Below are positions 15,447-24,243 of a DNA stretch of 41,276 bases, piece after piece. Under the pieces are notes generated by a model. That model was not told the origin of the DNA. It searched no databases and saw only the letters and a program-made list of their open reading frames with translations. Origin of the DNA: Verrucomicrobiota bacterium (GTDB taxonomy: Bacteria; Verrucomicrobiota; Verrucomicrobiia; Limisphaerales; CAIMTB01). Location of the stretch: the NCBI GenBank assembly GCA_963205105.1, contig CAUJJW010000407.1, positions 1 through 41,276 of the forward strand. The letters run 5' to 3'. Each line of letters begins with the position of its first letter. Position 1 is the first letter of the stretch. The translations under genes and the position numbers were made by a program.

Positions 15447-16652
15447 ATGATCCCTCGCCTTTTGAGTGCCTGGTGCGGTCTCGGTTTTGGATTGAGCACC
15501 TTGGTGCTGTCCGCTGCCCCGGCGCCATCGTTTCGACACGTCACCATCGATGACCGCATCACGATCGGCTACGGCGTGGCCATCGCGGATGTCGATGGAG
15601 ACCGACGCCTCGATATCGTGCTCGCTGATAAACAGGCGATTGTCTGGTATCGAAATCCGGACTGGCAGCGCCACGTGATGGCGGAGCGTCTGACCGAACT
15701 GGACAACGTGTGCGTCGCCGCAAGGGACCTGGATGGTGATGGAAAGGCAGAAGTGGCAGCCGGGGCCGGTTGGAATCCAGGCGACACCATCGGGAGCGGT
15801 GCCCTGTTTTATCTCAAGGCACCCGTCGACCGAACCCAGCGTTGGGAACCCATTCGCCTGGCGCACGATCCAACCATTCATCGGATTCGCTGGATGCGCA
15901 CACGCTCCGGTGGTTTCGATCTCATCTCGGTTCCCCTTCATGGCCGCGGCAACCGCAACGGCCTCGGCGATGGGGTCCGTGTGTTGGCCTATCACCCACC
16001 CCTGGATGTTCACGCGCCATGGACCACGACGGAGTTGAACGCGGCTTGGCATGCCACCCACAACCTCGACGTCATCCCCGAAGGCTCCGGTCCGGGCGAA
16101 GAACTTCGGGTGGCATCTCGGGAGGGGGTATTTGGATTGTCACCGGCGACCGGACCATGGGCGGTTCATGTTTTGGCCTCCAGCGCCGCTGGCACGCCGG
16201 AGTTCATCGGGGCAGGGGAAGTGCGTGTCGGAAAAGGACAGGCTCAATCGCCGATGATGGCCACGATCGAGCCCATGCACGGAAACCAAGTGGTGGTGTA
16301 TCAACCGGATCCCGCCCGCCCCAACGGCCTTTGGCGCCGTACGGTGCTCGACTCCACCCTGGTGGATGGGCACGGCATTGTGTGCGCGGATGTCCTGGGT
16401 CTGGGGCGGGATCAAGTGATCGCGGGATGGCGGGCCATGATGGGACCCGGCAAGCCGGTTGGCCTTCGGCTTTACGTCCCCCTGGATCCAGCTTCCACCC
16501 GCTGGGAAACCCACCTGATTGATGACAATCAGATGGCTTGTGAGGATCTCCAAGTCGCTGATCTGGATGGAGATGGCGATCTGGATCTGGTGGCCAGCGG
16601 GCGGTCCACCAAGAACCTCAAGATCTACTACAACGAAGTGCCTCGCCCCTGA
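15447..16652 (+). CDS. Secreted FG-GAP/VCBS-repeat protein
   Basis: 401 residues with a signal peptide (1-24). The repeats carry calcium-binding-type loops: ADVDGDRRLDIV (~46-57), RDLDGDGKAEVA (~91-102) and ADLDGDGDLDLVAS near the C terminus, as in integrin-like FG-GAP propellers. About seven blades would fit the length. Such extracellular propellers bind ligands or calcium; no enzymatic motif is seen. It starts four bases after the SGNH hydrolase, which suggests a joint extracellular task. Its last 25 bases overlap the end of the convergent MFS gene. Confidence 0.85.
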   Translation: MIPRLLSAWCGLGFGLSTLVLSAAPAPSFRHVTIDDRITIGYGVAIADVDGDRRLDIVLADKQAIVWYRNPDWQRHVMAERLTELDNVCVAARDLDGDGKAEVAAGAGWNPGDTIGSGALFYLKAPVDRTQRWEPIRLAHDPTIHRIRWMRTRSGGFDLISVPLHGRGNRNGLGDGVRVLAYHPPLDVHAPWTTTELNAAWHATHNLDVIPEGSGPGEELRVASREGVFGLSPATGPWAVHVLASSAAGTPEFIGAGEVRVGKGQAQSPMMATIEPMHGNQVVVYQPDPARPNGLWRRTVLDSTLVDGHGIVCADVLGLGRDQVIAGWRAMMGPGKPVGLRLYVPLDPASTRWETHLIDDNQMACEDLQVADLDGDGDLDLVASGRSTKNLKIYYNEVPRP

Positions 16653-17986
16653 CCGAGGCGACTTCCTGGCCTAGGCGTAGTTGTCTGCGCCGATGCCTGC
16701 GAAGGGATGCGAATTGCGGTCACCACGCCGGTGATCAACGCCATCGCTGCACAAAAAACGTACGGGACACTCGGATGCCAGTCGAAGGTCGCGCTCGCGA
16801 AGATGGGGCCGGCAATTCGGGCCAGCGCTCCCGCGCCTTGGGCAACACCCAGCGTGGACCCTTGCTCGTTGGCCGGGGTCCTCATGGAGATCAACCCGAA
16901 GAGCGGGGGCCGAGTCAGTCCTGATCCAATCGAAAGCACGGCCAACGTGGCCAGCAGGACGAGCCAAGGAACTCCACCACCTCCGAAAAGGGCCCCCAGG
17001 AACCGGTACCACGGCACGGCAGGATCCCTCCAAAGGCCGGACAGCGAACCGCTCAGCGTGCCCGAAATGAAGGGCAAGGGCGCCAGGCTGACTCCGACCA
17101 GCACCAGGCTCACCGCGATTAGCCGCGCTTCACCCATGTCGCGCACCAACCGACCGATCGGTCCTCCTTGGATGAAGGCTCCAATCAGCCCACAGAATGC
17201 GAAAAGAAACGCGATGGCGATCTCGCCGTCGGTCGTCGTCCGGCTGAACTGAAAATTCTGCGCCACCAGCAACCCCAGGGTCGTCTCGAAACAGGTGAAG
17301 GCGAATGTCGATAGAAAGTACACCACGACCAGGAAGCCCACGAGCGGCCGGCGTAACACCGCGCCCCAGGCGCCGAAGCGACCGCCCGGCGCCGCGTCAG
17401 GCGGCTTCGAACCGCGTGGCAGGCTTTCCCCCAGAAAAAAGGTCGCGAGCACCAGGTTCACCAGGCAAACCCCCGCGGCCAACCAGCCAGGACCAGGAAG
17501 GCCCATCCACAGCAAGGCCCCAACCGCCATCGCCGGACCAAAGATAAAACCCAACCCAAACGCCATCCCGATCAGGCCCATGCGCTTCGAACGATCCTGA
17601 GGCGGCGTGAGGTCCGCGATGTAGGCCTGGGCCACCGTCAGATTCGCCCCGCATACGCCTGCAAAAATGCGGGAAATCAGAATCACCGCCAGCGCCGTCG
17701 GCCCGTGCGTCAGGCCGGAACCCAGCGCAAACAGAGCGTACGAGACCACAAAGCCTGCGGTGCTCACCAACAAGACCGGCCTCCGGCCAATGCGGTCCGA
17801 GAGCCGCCCCCACGCCGGAGCAAACAGAAACTGCATCAAGGAATACGACGCGACGATCGCTCCTAGCAGCCAACCCGGGGCACCGAAGTCTTTGACGTAC
17901 TTCGGCAAGAGGGGCAGCACCATTCCAAAGCCCATCAGGTCGACGAAGACCGTCAAAAAAATGATCAGGAGCGAAGGCTTTCTCAT
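16628..17986 (-). CDS. Major facilitator transporter, TCR/Tet (drug:H+ antiporter) type
   Basis: 452 residues from the ATG at 17986, where MRKPSLLIIFLTVFVDLMGFGMVLPLLP begins the first helix. The longer frame upstream is not membrane-like. Twelve hydrophobic segments can be traced. Motif A (WGRLSDRIGRRPVLL) follows helix 2, and the Asp-containing first helix with LPLLP is typical of tetracycline/multidrug antiporters. A cytoplasmic loop near residue 200 separates the halves. The substrate is unknown. The C-terminal tail (TTTPRPGSRLGQGRGTSL) overlaps the 3' end of the FG-GAP gene on the opposite strand. Confidence 0.85.
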   Translation of the reverse strand: MRKPSLLIIFLTVFVDLMGFGMVLPLLPKYVKDFGAPGWLLGAIVASYSLMQFLFAPAWGRLSDRIGRRPVLLVSTAGFVVSYALFALGSGLTHGPTALAVILISRIFAGVCGANLTVAQAYIADLTPPQDRSKRMGLIGMAFGLGFIFGPAMAVGALLWMGLPGPGWLAAGVCLVNLVLATFFLGESLPRGSKPPDAAPGGRFGAWGAVLRRPLVGFLVVVYFLSTFAFTCFETTLGLLVAQNFQFSRTTTDGEIAIAFLFAFCGLIGAFIQGGPIGRLVRDMGEARLIAVSLVLVGVSLAPLPFISGTLSGSLSGLWRDPAVPWYRFLGALFGGGGVPWLVLLATLAVLSIGSGLTRPPLFGLISMRTPANEQGSTLGVAQGAGALARIAGPIFASATFDWHPSVPYVFCAAMALITGVVTAIRIPSQASAQTTTPRPGSRLGQGRGTSL

Positions 17987-18084
17987 GAGGGCCCCGCCTG
18001 TGGCGACGGGAGATCGAACGGCAAGACTATCGATGGCGGGATGGCCTGGGCAAGTTTCAGTCGAAATCCTCCGGATCGTTCCGC

Positions 18085-19020
18085 TCAGTCGGTCGAGGAG
18101 TTTTTCAGACCGACCTGAAAGGGAGCATGTTGTAACCCGAACGTGGTGTCGGCAGATGTCCCGTCCCCAATGTTGTTCTCCTCCAGCATCAGGATTTGGT
18201 CGCGACTCAGCGGAGCAGCCCGACGCAGCAGTCGCGGCCAAACAAACTCCAGAACCATCGCCTGGGCACGGGCCATGGCCCAGGGAACGGGCAGGATCAG
18301 GCGGCGTCGGTCCAAGACCGCCAGAATTCCCTGCAGCACCTGGCGAAACTCCAACCGTTCAGGACCGCAAAGATCATACGTTTGCCCTATGGAACTGGGA
18401 ATTTGCAGTGACCCGACAAAGGCGTTCGCCACTTGGTCCAGCGCGATGGGTTGAAGCAGGTTTCTCCCGCCGCCGATCGCCGGGAGGAAGGGTGAAAACC
18501 GGGACATTTGTCTGAAGACCGCGACAAACCCGCCGTGGGCACTATAAACGAGCGAGGGTCGAAAAATCGTCCAATCGAGCCCGGAGGCTCGTACCAGCTC
18601 TTCCGCCGCCCACTTCGTGCGGTGATACTGCGACCGAGCGTGCTCCCGTGTGCCGAGCGCGCTCATGTGCACAAACCTAGGAATGCCCGCGTCCTGCGCG
18701 GCCTGCACCATCCGCCCGCCTAACGCGACATGCGCCTCATGGAATGTGTTGCGGCCCAGCTCGGCGATGATCCCCACAAGATGGATGATCGCGCTCGCGC
18801 CGCGACAGGCTTCCGCGATGGATGCGTGGGATGAAAAATCCACGAACCGAACCTCTGTTCCAAGCGGCTGGGTTGAAATCTCCGCGCCAGGATCGCGATG
18901 ACGCGGTTCGTGGCGCGAAGACGAACGCAGCAGGAGTCGAGGCGTGAAACCGCTGGAACGGAGCCGATGAACCACGGCTTTCCCAATAAAACCAGTGCCT
19001 CCGGTGATGGCGACATGCAC
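18085..19020 (-). CDS. NAD(P)-binding atypical short-chain dehydrogenase, NDUFA9/epimerase-like
   Basis: 311 residues from a GTG at 19020 (HVAITGGTGFIGKAV follows immediately, so the start is at the Rossmann strand, as usual). Cofactor loop GGTGFIG, then FVHMSALG, QYHRTKWAAEELV (YxxxK) and FRPSLVYSAHGGF are the marks of extended/atypical SDRs related to the complex I NDUFA9 subunit and UDP-sugar epimerases. The reaction is not known. There is no other complex I gene nearby. It diverges from rpsL, sharing the 155-base spacer. Confidence 0.85.
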   Translation of the reverse strand: MHVAITGGTGFIGKAVVHRLRSSGFTPRLLLRSSSRHEPRHRDPGAEISTQPLGTEVRFVDFSSHASIAEACRGASAIIHLVGIIAELGRNTFHEAHVALGGRMVQAAQDAGIPRFVHMSALGTREHARSQYHRTKWAAEELVRASGLDWTIFRPSLVYSAHGGFVAVFRQMSRFSPFLPAIGGGRNLLQPIALDQVANAFVGSLQIPSSIGQTYDLCGPERLEFRQVLQGILAVLDRRRLILPVPWAMARAQAMVLEFVWPRLLRRAAPLSRDQILMLEENNIGDGTSADTTFGLQHAPFQVGLKNSSTD

Positions 19021-19078
19021 GTGAGGAATGTAGGAGCGGTGCGAGGTTTGGCGAGGCGTCGGGGCGGTTGGTAAAAAA

Positions 19079-19105
19079 TTTAGAAATTGGGTTGCAGGAG
19101 ATAAT
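19079..19105 (+). promoter_or_regulatory. Candidate promoter for the ribosomal superoperon
   Basis: In the only AT-rich part of the spacer before rpsL, TTTAGA (19079-19084) and GATAAT (19100-19105) are 15 bases apart, a weak sigma-70-like pair with a good -10 and a short spacer. It leaves a leader of about 65 bases to the rpsL ATG. No other candidate in this spacer is better. Assignment is tentative. Confidence 0.35.
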
Positions 19106-19175
19106 GCCGTTGGGCAGATTGTCCGTCCCTTTCGCCTCAAGCCTAAGGGAATCCCAAGCCAACGCGGGAAGCGCG

Positions 19176-19577
19176 ATGCCAACCATCAACCAACTTGTCC
19201 GCAAAGGACGCCGAAAGCTGAACTACAAGTCGAAGGCACCCGCCCTCGAGGGCGCGCCGTTTCGACGGGGCGTCTGCTTGCAGGTTATGACCCGTACGCC
19301 CAAAAAGCCCAACTCCGCCATGCGCAAAGTGGCGAAGGTAAGGCTAACCAATGGCTACGAAGTCATCGCCTATATCCCGGACGAGGGCCACAACCTGCAG
19401 GAGCACTCCATCGTGCTCGTGCGTGGTGGCCGCGTGAAGGATCTGCCTGGTGTTCGTTACCATATCGTTCGCGGTACCCTGGATTGCCAGGGTGTCGAAA
19501 AACGCCGCGTGAGCCGTTCCAAATACGGCGTCAAGCGGCCCAAGGCTGCCAAGACGGGTGCCAAGGCTGCCAAGTAA
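19176..19577 (+). CDS. rpsL: Ribosomal protein S12
   Basis: 133 residues from the ATG at 19176, after GGGAAG. S12 lines the decoding centre of the 30S subunit. MPTINQLVRKGR, TPKKPNSAMRKVAKVRL (containing the Lys linked to streptomycin response, wild-type Lys here) and GGRVKDLPGVRYH (with the Asp that can be methylthiolated and a second wild-type Lys) are all intact. A C-terminal KRPKAAKTGAKAAK tail makes it slightly longer than the usual 124. First gene of the str part. Confidence 0.97.
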   Translation: MPTINQLVRKGRRKLNYKSKAPALEGAPFRRGVCLQVMTRTPKKPNSAMRKVAKVRLTNGYEVIAYIPDEGHNLQEHSIVLVRGGRVKDLPGVRYHIVRGTLDCQGVEKRRVSRSKYGVKRPKAAKTGAKAAK

Positions 19578-19607
19578 TCACCGTTCGACGACTTAACCGA
19601 TCTCTCT

Positions 19608-20081
19608 ATGTCGCGCCGCCGCCGAGCCGAAAAGCGTCCGATGGTTTCGGACCCCAAGTTCAACAGTCCGCTGGTCACTCGCCTTGTGAACACCGTCATG
19701 GTGTCCGGCAAGAAGAGTCTGGCTCAGCGCCTCGTGTACCGGGCCTTCGATCGGATCATCGAAAAGAATCCCTCCTCGAACCCTCTGGAAATTCTTCAGC
19801 GGGCGGTCGACAACGCCAAGCCTCGCCTGGAGGTCAAGGCCCGCCGGGTTGGCGGTGCCACGTATCAGGTTCCCCTGGAAGTCACTTCGGATCGACAGGC
19901 CTCGCTTGCCGTCCGTTGGTTGGTGGACTTCGCTGACGGCCGAAAGGGTGTTCCGCTGCAGGATGCGCTCGCCAACGAGATCATGGACGCCTACCAGGGA
20001 CAAGGGAACGCCATCCGCAAGCGGGATGAAGTTCATAAGATGGCGCAGGCCAACAAGGCGTTCGCGCACTTCCGCTGGTAG
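19608..20081 (+). CDS. rpsG: Ribosomal protein S7
   Basis: 157 residues, normal length. S7 starts assembly of the 30S head and contacts E-site tRNA. MSRRRRAEKR is followed by the conserved LVNTVMVSGKKSLAQ, NPLEILQRAVDNAKPRLEVKARRVGGATYQVP and RKGVPLQDALANEIMDAY segments. It lies 30 bases after rpsL and 62 before fusA. There is no obvious Shine-Dalgarno sequence, so it may rely on coupling to rpsL translation. Confidence 0.97.
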   Translation: MSRRRRAEKRPMVSDPKFNSPLVTRLVNTVMVSGKKSLAQRLVYRAFDRIIEKNPSSNPLEILQRAVDNAKPRLEVKARRVGGATYQVPLEVTSDRQASLAVRWLVDFADGRKGVPLQDALANEIMDAYQGQGNAIRKRDEVHKMAQANKAFAHFRW

Positions 20082-20143
20082 TGTCATTGCCCTGCGTGCC
20101 CATCCCTCACCTGTCTCCATCCCCCCTCCTCGCCCCCTCCTAG

Positions 20144-22324
20144 ATGAGCGCTGACGTAAAGGACTCCAAAGCGTTGAATTCGCCGGATCGGCAGTACTCT
20201 CTTGAGCGTACCCGAAACATCGGCATCGCGGCGCACATCGACGCGGGGAAAACGACGACCACGGAACGAATCCTGTTTTACACAGGACTCATTCATAAGA
20301 TGGGCGACGTGGATGACGGGAACACAGTCACTGACTGGATGGAGCAGGAGCGGGAGCGCGGTATCACGATCACATCGGCCGCCACCACCTGCTACTGGAC
20401 TCAGAAGGACGACGGCTGCGAGAAGCTCTTCAAGAGCATTGCCCATCGCGTCAACATCATCGACACACCCGGCCACGTCGATTTCACTGCCGAGGTCGAG
20501 CGCTCGATGCGGGTGCTGGATGGCGCTGTTGCGGTATTCTGCGGCGTCGCAGGCGTCCAGCCTCAATCGGAGACGGTCTGGCGCCAAGCCACCAAATACC
20601 AAGTTCCGCGCATCGCATTCGTCAATAAGATGGATCGCATCGGTGCGAACTTCGAAAACGCAGTGGCGGAAATGCGGAAGAAACTGGGCGCGTATGCCTA
20701 CCCTGTGGTTCTTCCGATCGGCAAAGAAGATGGCTTGAAGGGTGTGATCGACCTGATCAGCCACAAGGCGATCGTCTATGACGAAACAGACGAGGCCGGA
20801 CTGCGTTACTCGGTGACGGAAATTCCCGCCGATCTGAAAGACGGCGCCGACCAAGCTTACGAAGAATTGGTCAACGCGGTGGCCGATCGCGACGACGTGG
20901 TCGCGGAATACGTCCTCAACGAAAAACCGATTCCCGCGGAAGTCCTCAAGTTGGCGATCCGCCGACTCACCTGCCAGATCAGGTTCGTCCCGGTCATGTG
21001 CGGTTCGGCCTTCAAGAAGAAGGGTGTGCAGCCGCTGGTGGATGCGGTCATTGACTACCTGCCTTCTCCTCTGGATACCGAACCCATGCAGGGCGACCTG
21101 CCGGGCGGAACGGGCGAGCGAGTGACTGTCGGTCCGGATGATCAAGCCAAGTTCTGCTCCCTGGCCTTCAAACTCTGGACGGACCCTTTTGTCGGCAAGC
21201 TGGTCTTCTTCCGCGTCTATCGCGGGAAGCTCTCCAAGGGCGACAACATCTACAATCCGCGGACCCGCAAGCGTGAACGCGTTTCCCGCGTGATGATGAT
21301 CCAGGCTGATAAGCGCCTGGATGTCGAAACGGTCTACAGCGGTGATATCGCCGCCTTGGTTGGTCTTCGCAACATCACCACTGGGGATACCCTCTGTGAT
21401 GAGTCCGAGGAAATCCTGCTGGAACCGCCAACCTTCCCGGAACCCGTCATCTCCATGGCCGTCGAGCCGAAGAGCAAGGCGGACCGCGACAAGATGTCCA
21501 CCGGGCTTCAGCGCCTGGCGGAGGAAGATCCCACCTTCCGTTGTTTCACCAACGAAGAAACCGGTCAGTTGATCATCGCCGGGATGGGTGAGTTGCACCT
21601 GGAGATCATCCGCGATCGTCTGCTTCGCGAGTTCAAGGTGGAGGCCAGTGCCGGTGCGCCCCAAATCGCGTACCGCGAAACCATCACCGCCTCCTCGGAG
21701 GGTGAGGGAAAATTTATTCGCCAGTCCGGCGGTCGAGGCCAATACGGCCACGCCGTCGTCCAGATCGCGCCCAACGAGCGCGGCAAGGGTGTCGAAATCG
21801 AAAATAAAATCGTTGGCGGCGTGATTCCCAAGGAATACGTCCCAGCGGTCATCGACGGCATCGAGGAAGCCATCAAGGGCGGCGTGGTTGCCGGTTACCC
21901 GATGGTCGACATCAAGGTGGCAGTGACTTACGGCAGTTTCCACGAGGTCGACTCGTCGGAACTGGCTTTCAAGATGGCAGGTATCTTCGCTTTGAAGGAC
22001 GCCGTCCGGAAGGCCAATGGAATCATCCTCGAACCTATTATGAAGGTTGAGGTGACAACCCCGGATGAGTACCAGGGAGATATCCTGGGTGATCTCAACC
22101 GGCGCCGAGGAAAGATCGTGGCAATCGAAAACAAAAGCGATGCGACCATCCTGCGGGCCGACGTTCCACTTGCGGAAATGTTCGGTTACGCAACGGCGGT
22201 TCGGTCACTATCCAAGGGACGTGCGGCCTATTCTATGGAGCCGTCCCATTTCGAGCCGGTGCCGGCAAGTGTTGCCGCCACCATTCTGGAGTCGGCAAAG
22301 AGTAAACCGGCTGCACGAAGCTGA
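20144..22324 (+). CDS. fusA: Elongation factor G
   Basis: 726 residues. EF-G drives tRNA-mRNA translocation and ribosome recycling with GTP. The GTPase motifs are intact: AHIDAGKTTTTER (G1), RGITITSAAT (G2), DTPGHVDF (G3) and NKMD (G4). Domains II-V follow; domain IV carries SGGRGQYGH and the C-terminal part GYATAVRSLSKGRAAYSMEP. The first ~20 residues before RTRNIGIAAH are an extra non-conserved leader. Unlike in many bacteria, tuf does not follow; rpsJ starts 14 bases after the stop. Confidence 0.97.
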   Translation: MSADVKDSKALNSPDRQYSLERTRNIGIAAHIDAGKTTTTERILFYTGLIHKMGDVDDGNTVTDWMEQERERGITITSAATTCYWTQKDDGCEKLFKSIAHRVNIIDTPGHVDFTAEVERSMRVLDGAVAVFCGVAGVQPQSETVWRQATKYQVPRIAFVNKMDRIGANFENAVAEMRKKLGAYAYPVVLPIGKEDGLKGVIDLISHKAIVYDETDEAGLRYSVTEIPADLKDGADQAYEELVNAVADRDDVVAEYVLNEKPIPAEVLKLAIRRLTCQIRFVPVMCGSAFKKKGVQPLVDAVIDYLPSPLDTEPMQGDLPGGTGERVTVGPDDQAKFCSLAFKLWTDPFVGKLVFFRVYRGKLSKGDNIYNPRTRKRERVSRVMMIQADKRLDVETVYSGDIAALVGLRNITTGDTLCDESEEILLEPPTFPEPVISMAVEPKSKADRDKMSTGLQRLAEEDPTFRCFTNEETGQLIIAGMGELHLEIIRDRLLREFKVEASAGAPQIAYRETITASSEGEGKFIRQSGGRGQYGHAVVQIAPNERGKGVEIENKIVGGVIPKEYVPAVIDGIEEAIKGGVVAGYPMVDIKVAVTYGSFHEVDSSELAFKMAGIFALKDAVRKANGIILEPIMKVEVTTPDEYQGDILGDLNRRRGKIVAIENKSDATILRADVPLAEMFGYATAVRSLSKGRAAYSMEPSHFEPVPASVAATILESAKSKPAARS

Positions 22325-22338
22325 CACGGAGGGTCAAC

Positions 22339-22647
22339 ATGTCTGGACAACGAATTCGCATCCGTCTTAAGGCGTTTGATCACCGGATCATCGACCAGTC
22401 CGTCGCGGACATCGTCGAAACGGTGAAACGCTCCGGCGCCCGAGTGGCCGGTCCCATACCGCTTCCAACCAAAATTGAGCGGTTCACAGTGGGTCGCTCA
22501 CCGCATGTCGATAAAAAGTCTCAAGAGACTTTCGAGATGCGGACCCATAAACGGCTGCTCGATATTATCGGGCCGACCGCCAAGACGGTGGATGAGCTCA
22601 AAAAGCTCAACCTGCCGGCCGGGGTGGACATCACTATCAAGATCTAG
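22339..22647 (+). CDS. rpsJ: Ribosomal protein S10
   Basis: 102 residues, normal length, with a strong ribosome-binding site GGAGGG (22328-22333) five bases before the ATG. S10 sits in the 30S head; its homologue NusE also works in antitermination. Conserved segments IRIRLKAFDH, GPIPLPTK and RTHKRLLDI are intact. It opens the S10 gene block directly behind fusA, with no room for a separate S10 leader or its own promoter. Confidence 0.97.
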   Translation: MSGQRIRIRLKAFDHRIIDQSVADIVETVKRSGARVAGPIPLPTKIERFTVGRSPHVDKKSQETFEMRTHKRLLDIIGPTAKTVDELKKLNLPAGVDITIKI

Positions 22648-22662
22648 CCCAAGCCCCATTCT

Positions 22663-23310
22663 ATGATTGGCCTAATCGGCAAAAAGCTCGGGCAAACGCG
22701 CGTGTACGACGCCAAAGGCAATGCTTTGCACGTCACCGTCGTGCAGGCGGGCCCCAACTTCGTCGTGCAAAAGAAGACGGTTGCCTCGGATGGCTATGAC
22801 GCCGTCCAACTCGGCTTCAGTCCGCAGAAGGAAGGCAGGCTGACGAAGGCTGCCATCGGTCACCTCGGCAAAGCCAAGGTTCCGGCAGTGCGCAAGCTCC
22901 GCGAATTTCGCAACTTCAGTCTCGACGTGAACCCTGGTGATCAGGTCAGTGTAACCATCTTTGCAGAAGGTGATTACATCGACGCGATCGGAGTCACCAA
23001 GGGGCGCGGATTTGAGGGTGTTGTGAAGCGCCACGGCTTCCGCGGCGGCGACATGACCCACGGTGCCAAGGGATGGCATCGACGGTCAGGCGCCATCGGG
23101 CAACGACTTTTCCCTGGTACGGTCATGCGTGGCATGAAAATGCCTGGCCACATGGGACAGGTTCAACGCACGACTCAAAACCTGGAAGTCGTGAAAGTGA
23201 TCGAAGCGGACCAGCTGCTTCTGATCAAGGGGGCGATTCCCGGTGCTGCCGGAGAATTCATCATCATCCGTGAATCCAAGAAACGCCCGAAGACCACGGC
23301 GAAGAAGTAA
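22663..23310 (+). CDS. rplC: Ribosomal protein L3
   Basis: 215 residues. L3 nucleates 50S assembly and reaches toward the peptidyl transferase centre. MIGLIGKKLGQTRVYD, GVTKGRGFEGVVKRHGF, MTHGAKGWHRRSGAIGQ and the loop GMKMPGHMGQVQRTTQNL are present. The loop equivalent to E. coli Gln150 (methylated there) reads GHMGQ here. The gene begins 15 bases after rpsJ. Confidence 0.97.
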   Translation: MIGLIGKKLGQTRVYDAKGNALHVTVVQAGPNFVVQKKTVASDGYDAVQLGFSPQKEGRLTKAAIGHLGKAKVPAVRKLREFRNFSLDVNPGDQVSVTIFAEGDYIDAIGVTKGRGFEGVVKRHGFRGGDMTHGAKGWHRRSGAIGQRLFPGTVMRGMKMPGHMGQVQRTTQNLEVVKVIEADQLLLIKGAIPGAAGEFIIIRESKKRPKTTAKK

Positions 23311-23325
23311 ACCGGAGCACACCGC

Positions 23326-23961
23326 GTGAACATCCAGATTTCCGATCTCCAAGGTAACAAGCTGTCCGAACGGGCGGTGACGTTTGACGTCATCGAAAAT
23401 GCCCGCGGCACGCAGGCGGTGAAGGACACCGTCGTCGCGCATCTTGCCGCACGTCGGCAAGGTACCCGATCGGCCAAAACGGCCGGCGAGGTGGTTGGTA
23501 CCAACAAGAAGCCGTGGCGTCAAAAGGGTACTGGCCGCGCACGCGCCGGTTCCTTCCAGTCTCCACTGTTTGTCGGTGGTGGTGTTGTTTTCGGGCCCCG
23601 CCCGCATGACTTCAGCATCAAGATCAACAACAAGGTCAAGAAGCTGGCCCTGCGGAAGGCAATCAGTGAACGCCTGAAGAGCGGCGACATTGTCATTGTC
23701 AGTGAACTCAAGCTCGAGACCCCGAAAACGAAGGCCTTTATCAAGGCTTTTGAACCTCTCAAGGTTCTCGGTGGATCCCTTCTGATTGTTGCCGGTCCAG
23801 ACAAGAATTTGCGTCTTGCCTCAGGCAATGTGCCCGACCTGAAGGTCACAACGGGTGAAGACCTCAACACCTACTTGGTGCTCTGGCCTGACAAGATCGT
23901 ATTCACGGAAGATGCCTTCAAGAAGTTGGAAGCTCGATTGGGTGTGAAGGAGGGCGCATGA
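23326..23961 (+). CDS. rplD: Ribosomal protein L4
   Basis: 211 residues with a GTG start. L4 lines the exit tunnel. TRSAKTAGEVVGTNKKPWRQKGTGRARAGS is the tunnel loop and FGPRPHDFSIKINNKVKKLAL follows it. In E. coli L4 represses its own operon through the S10 leader; here S10 has no separate leader, so that control is unlikely at the same place. The stop overlaps the rplW start by 4 bases. Confidence 0.96.
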   Translation: MNIQISDLQGNKLSERAVTFDVIENARGTQAVKDTVVAHLAARRQGTRSAKTAGEVVGTNKKPWRQKGTGRARAGSFQSPLFVGGGVVFGPRPHDFSIKINNKVKKLALRKAISERLKSGDIVIVSELKLETPKTKAFIKAFEPLKVLGGSLLIVAGPDKNLRLASGNVPDLKVTTGEDLNTYLVLWPDKIVFTEDAFKKLEARLGVKEGA

Positions 23962-24239
23962 ATATTTACGACGTCGTTAAAACGGTCCGGTTGACCGAAA
24001 AGGGCACGGCTCAAGCGGCCGACCTGAACCAGTACACAGTCGTGGCGGACCGCCGAGCCAGCAAGGTTCAGATCCGTCAGGCCGTCGAACAGTTGTTCTC
24101 GGTCAAAGTGCTTCGGGTCAACACCCAGAGCGTCCATGGAAAACTTCGCCGTCAGTCGACGGCCGCCGCCGGTCGTGACCCGAACTGGAAGAAGGCGATC
24201 CTGACCCTCAAAGAGGGCGACAAAATTCAGCTGACCTGA
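23958..24239 (+). CDS. rplW: Ribosomal protein L23
   Basis: 93 residues, normal length. L23 sits at the tunnel exit and is the docking site for trigger factor and SRP. VRLTEKGT, VVADRRASKVQIRQAVEQLFSVKVLRVNT and DPNWKKAILTLKEGDKIQ match the family. The ATG overlaps the rplD stop (ATGA), indicating coupled translation. Confidence 0.95.
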   Translation: MNIYDVVKTVRLTEKGTAQAADLNQYTVVADRRASKVQIRQAVEQLFSVKVLRVNTQSVHGKLRRQSTAAAGRDPNWKKAILTLKEGDKIQLT

Positions 24240-24243
24240 TCCT

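Noticed and set aside
20084..21943. 619-codon open frame on the minus strand opposite fusA
   Set aside because: fusA is unambiguous on the plus strand. The antisense frame is a composition effect with no recognisable features.
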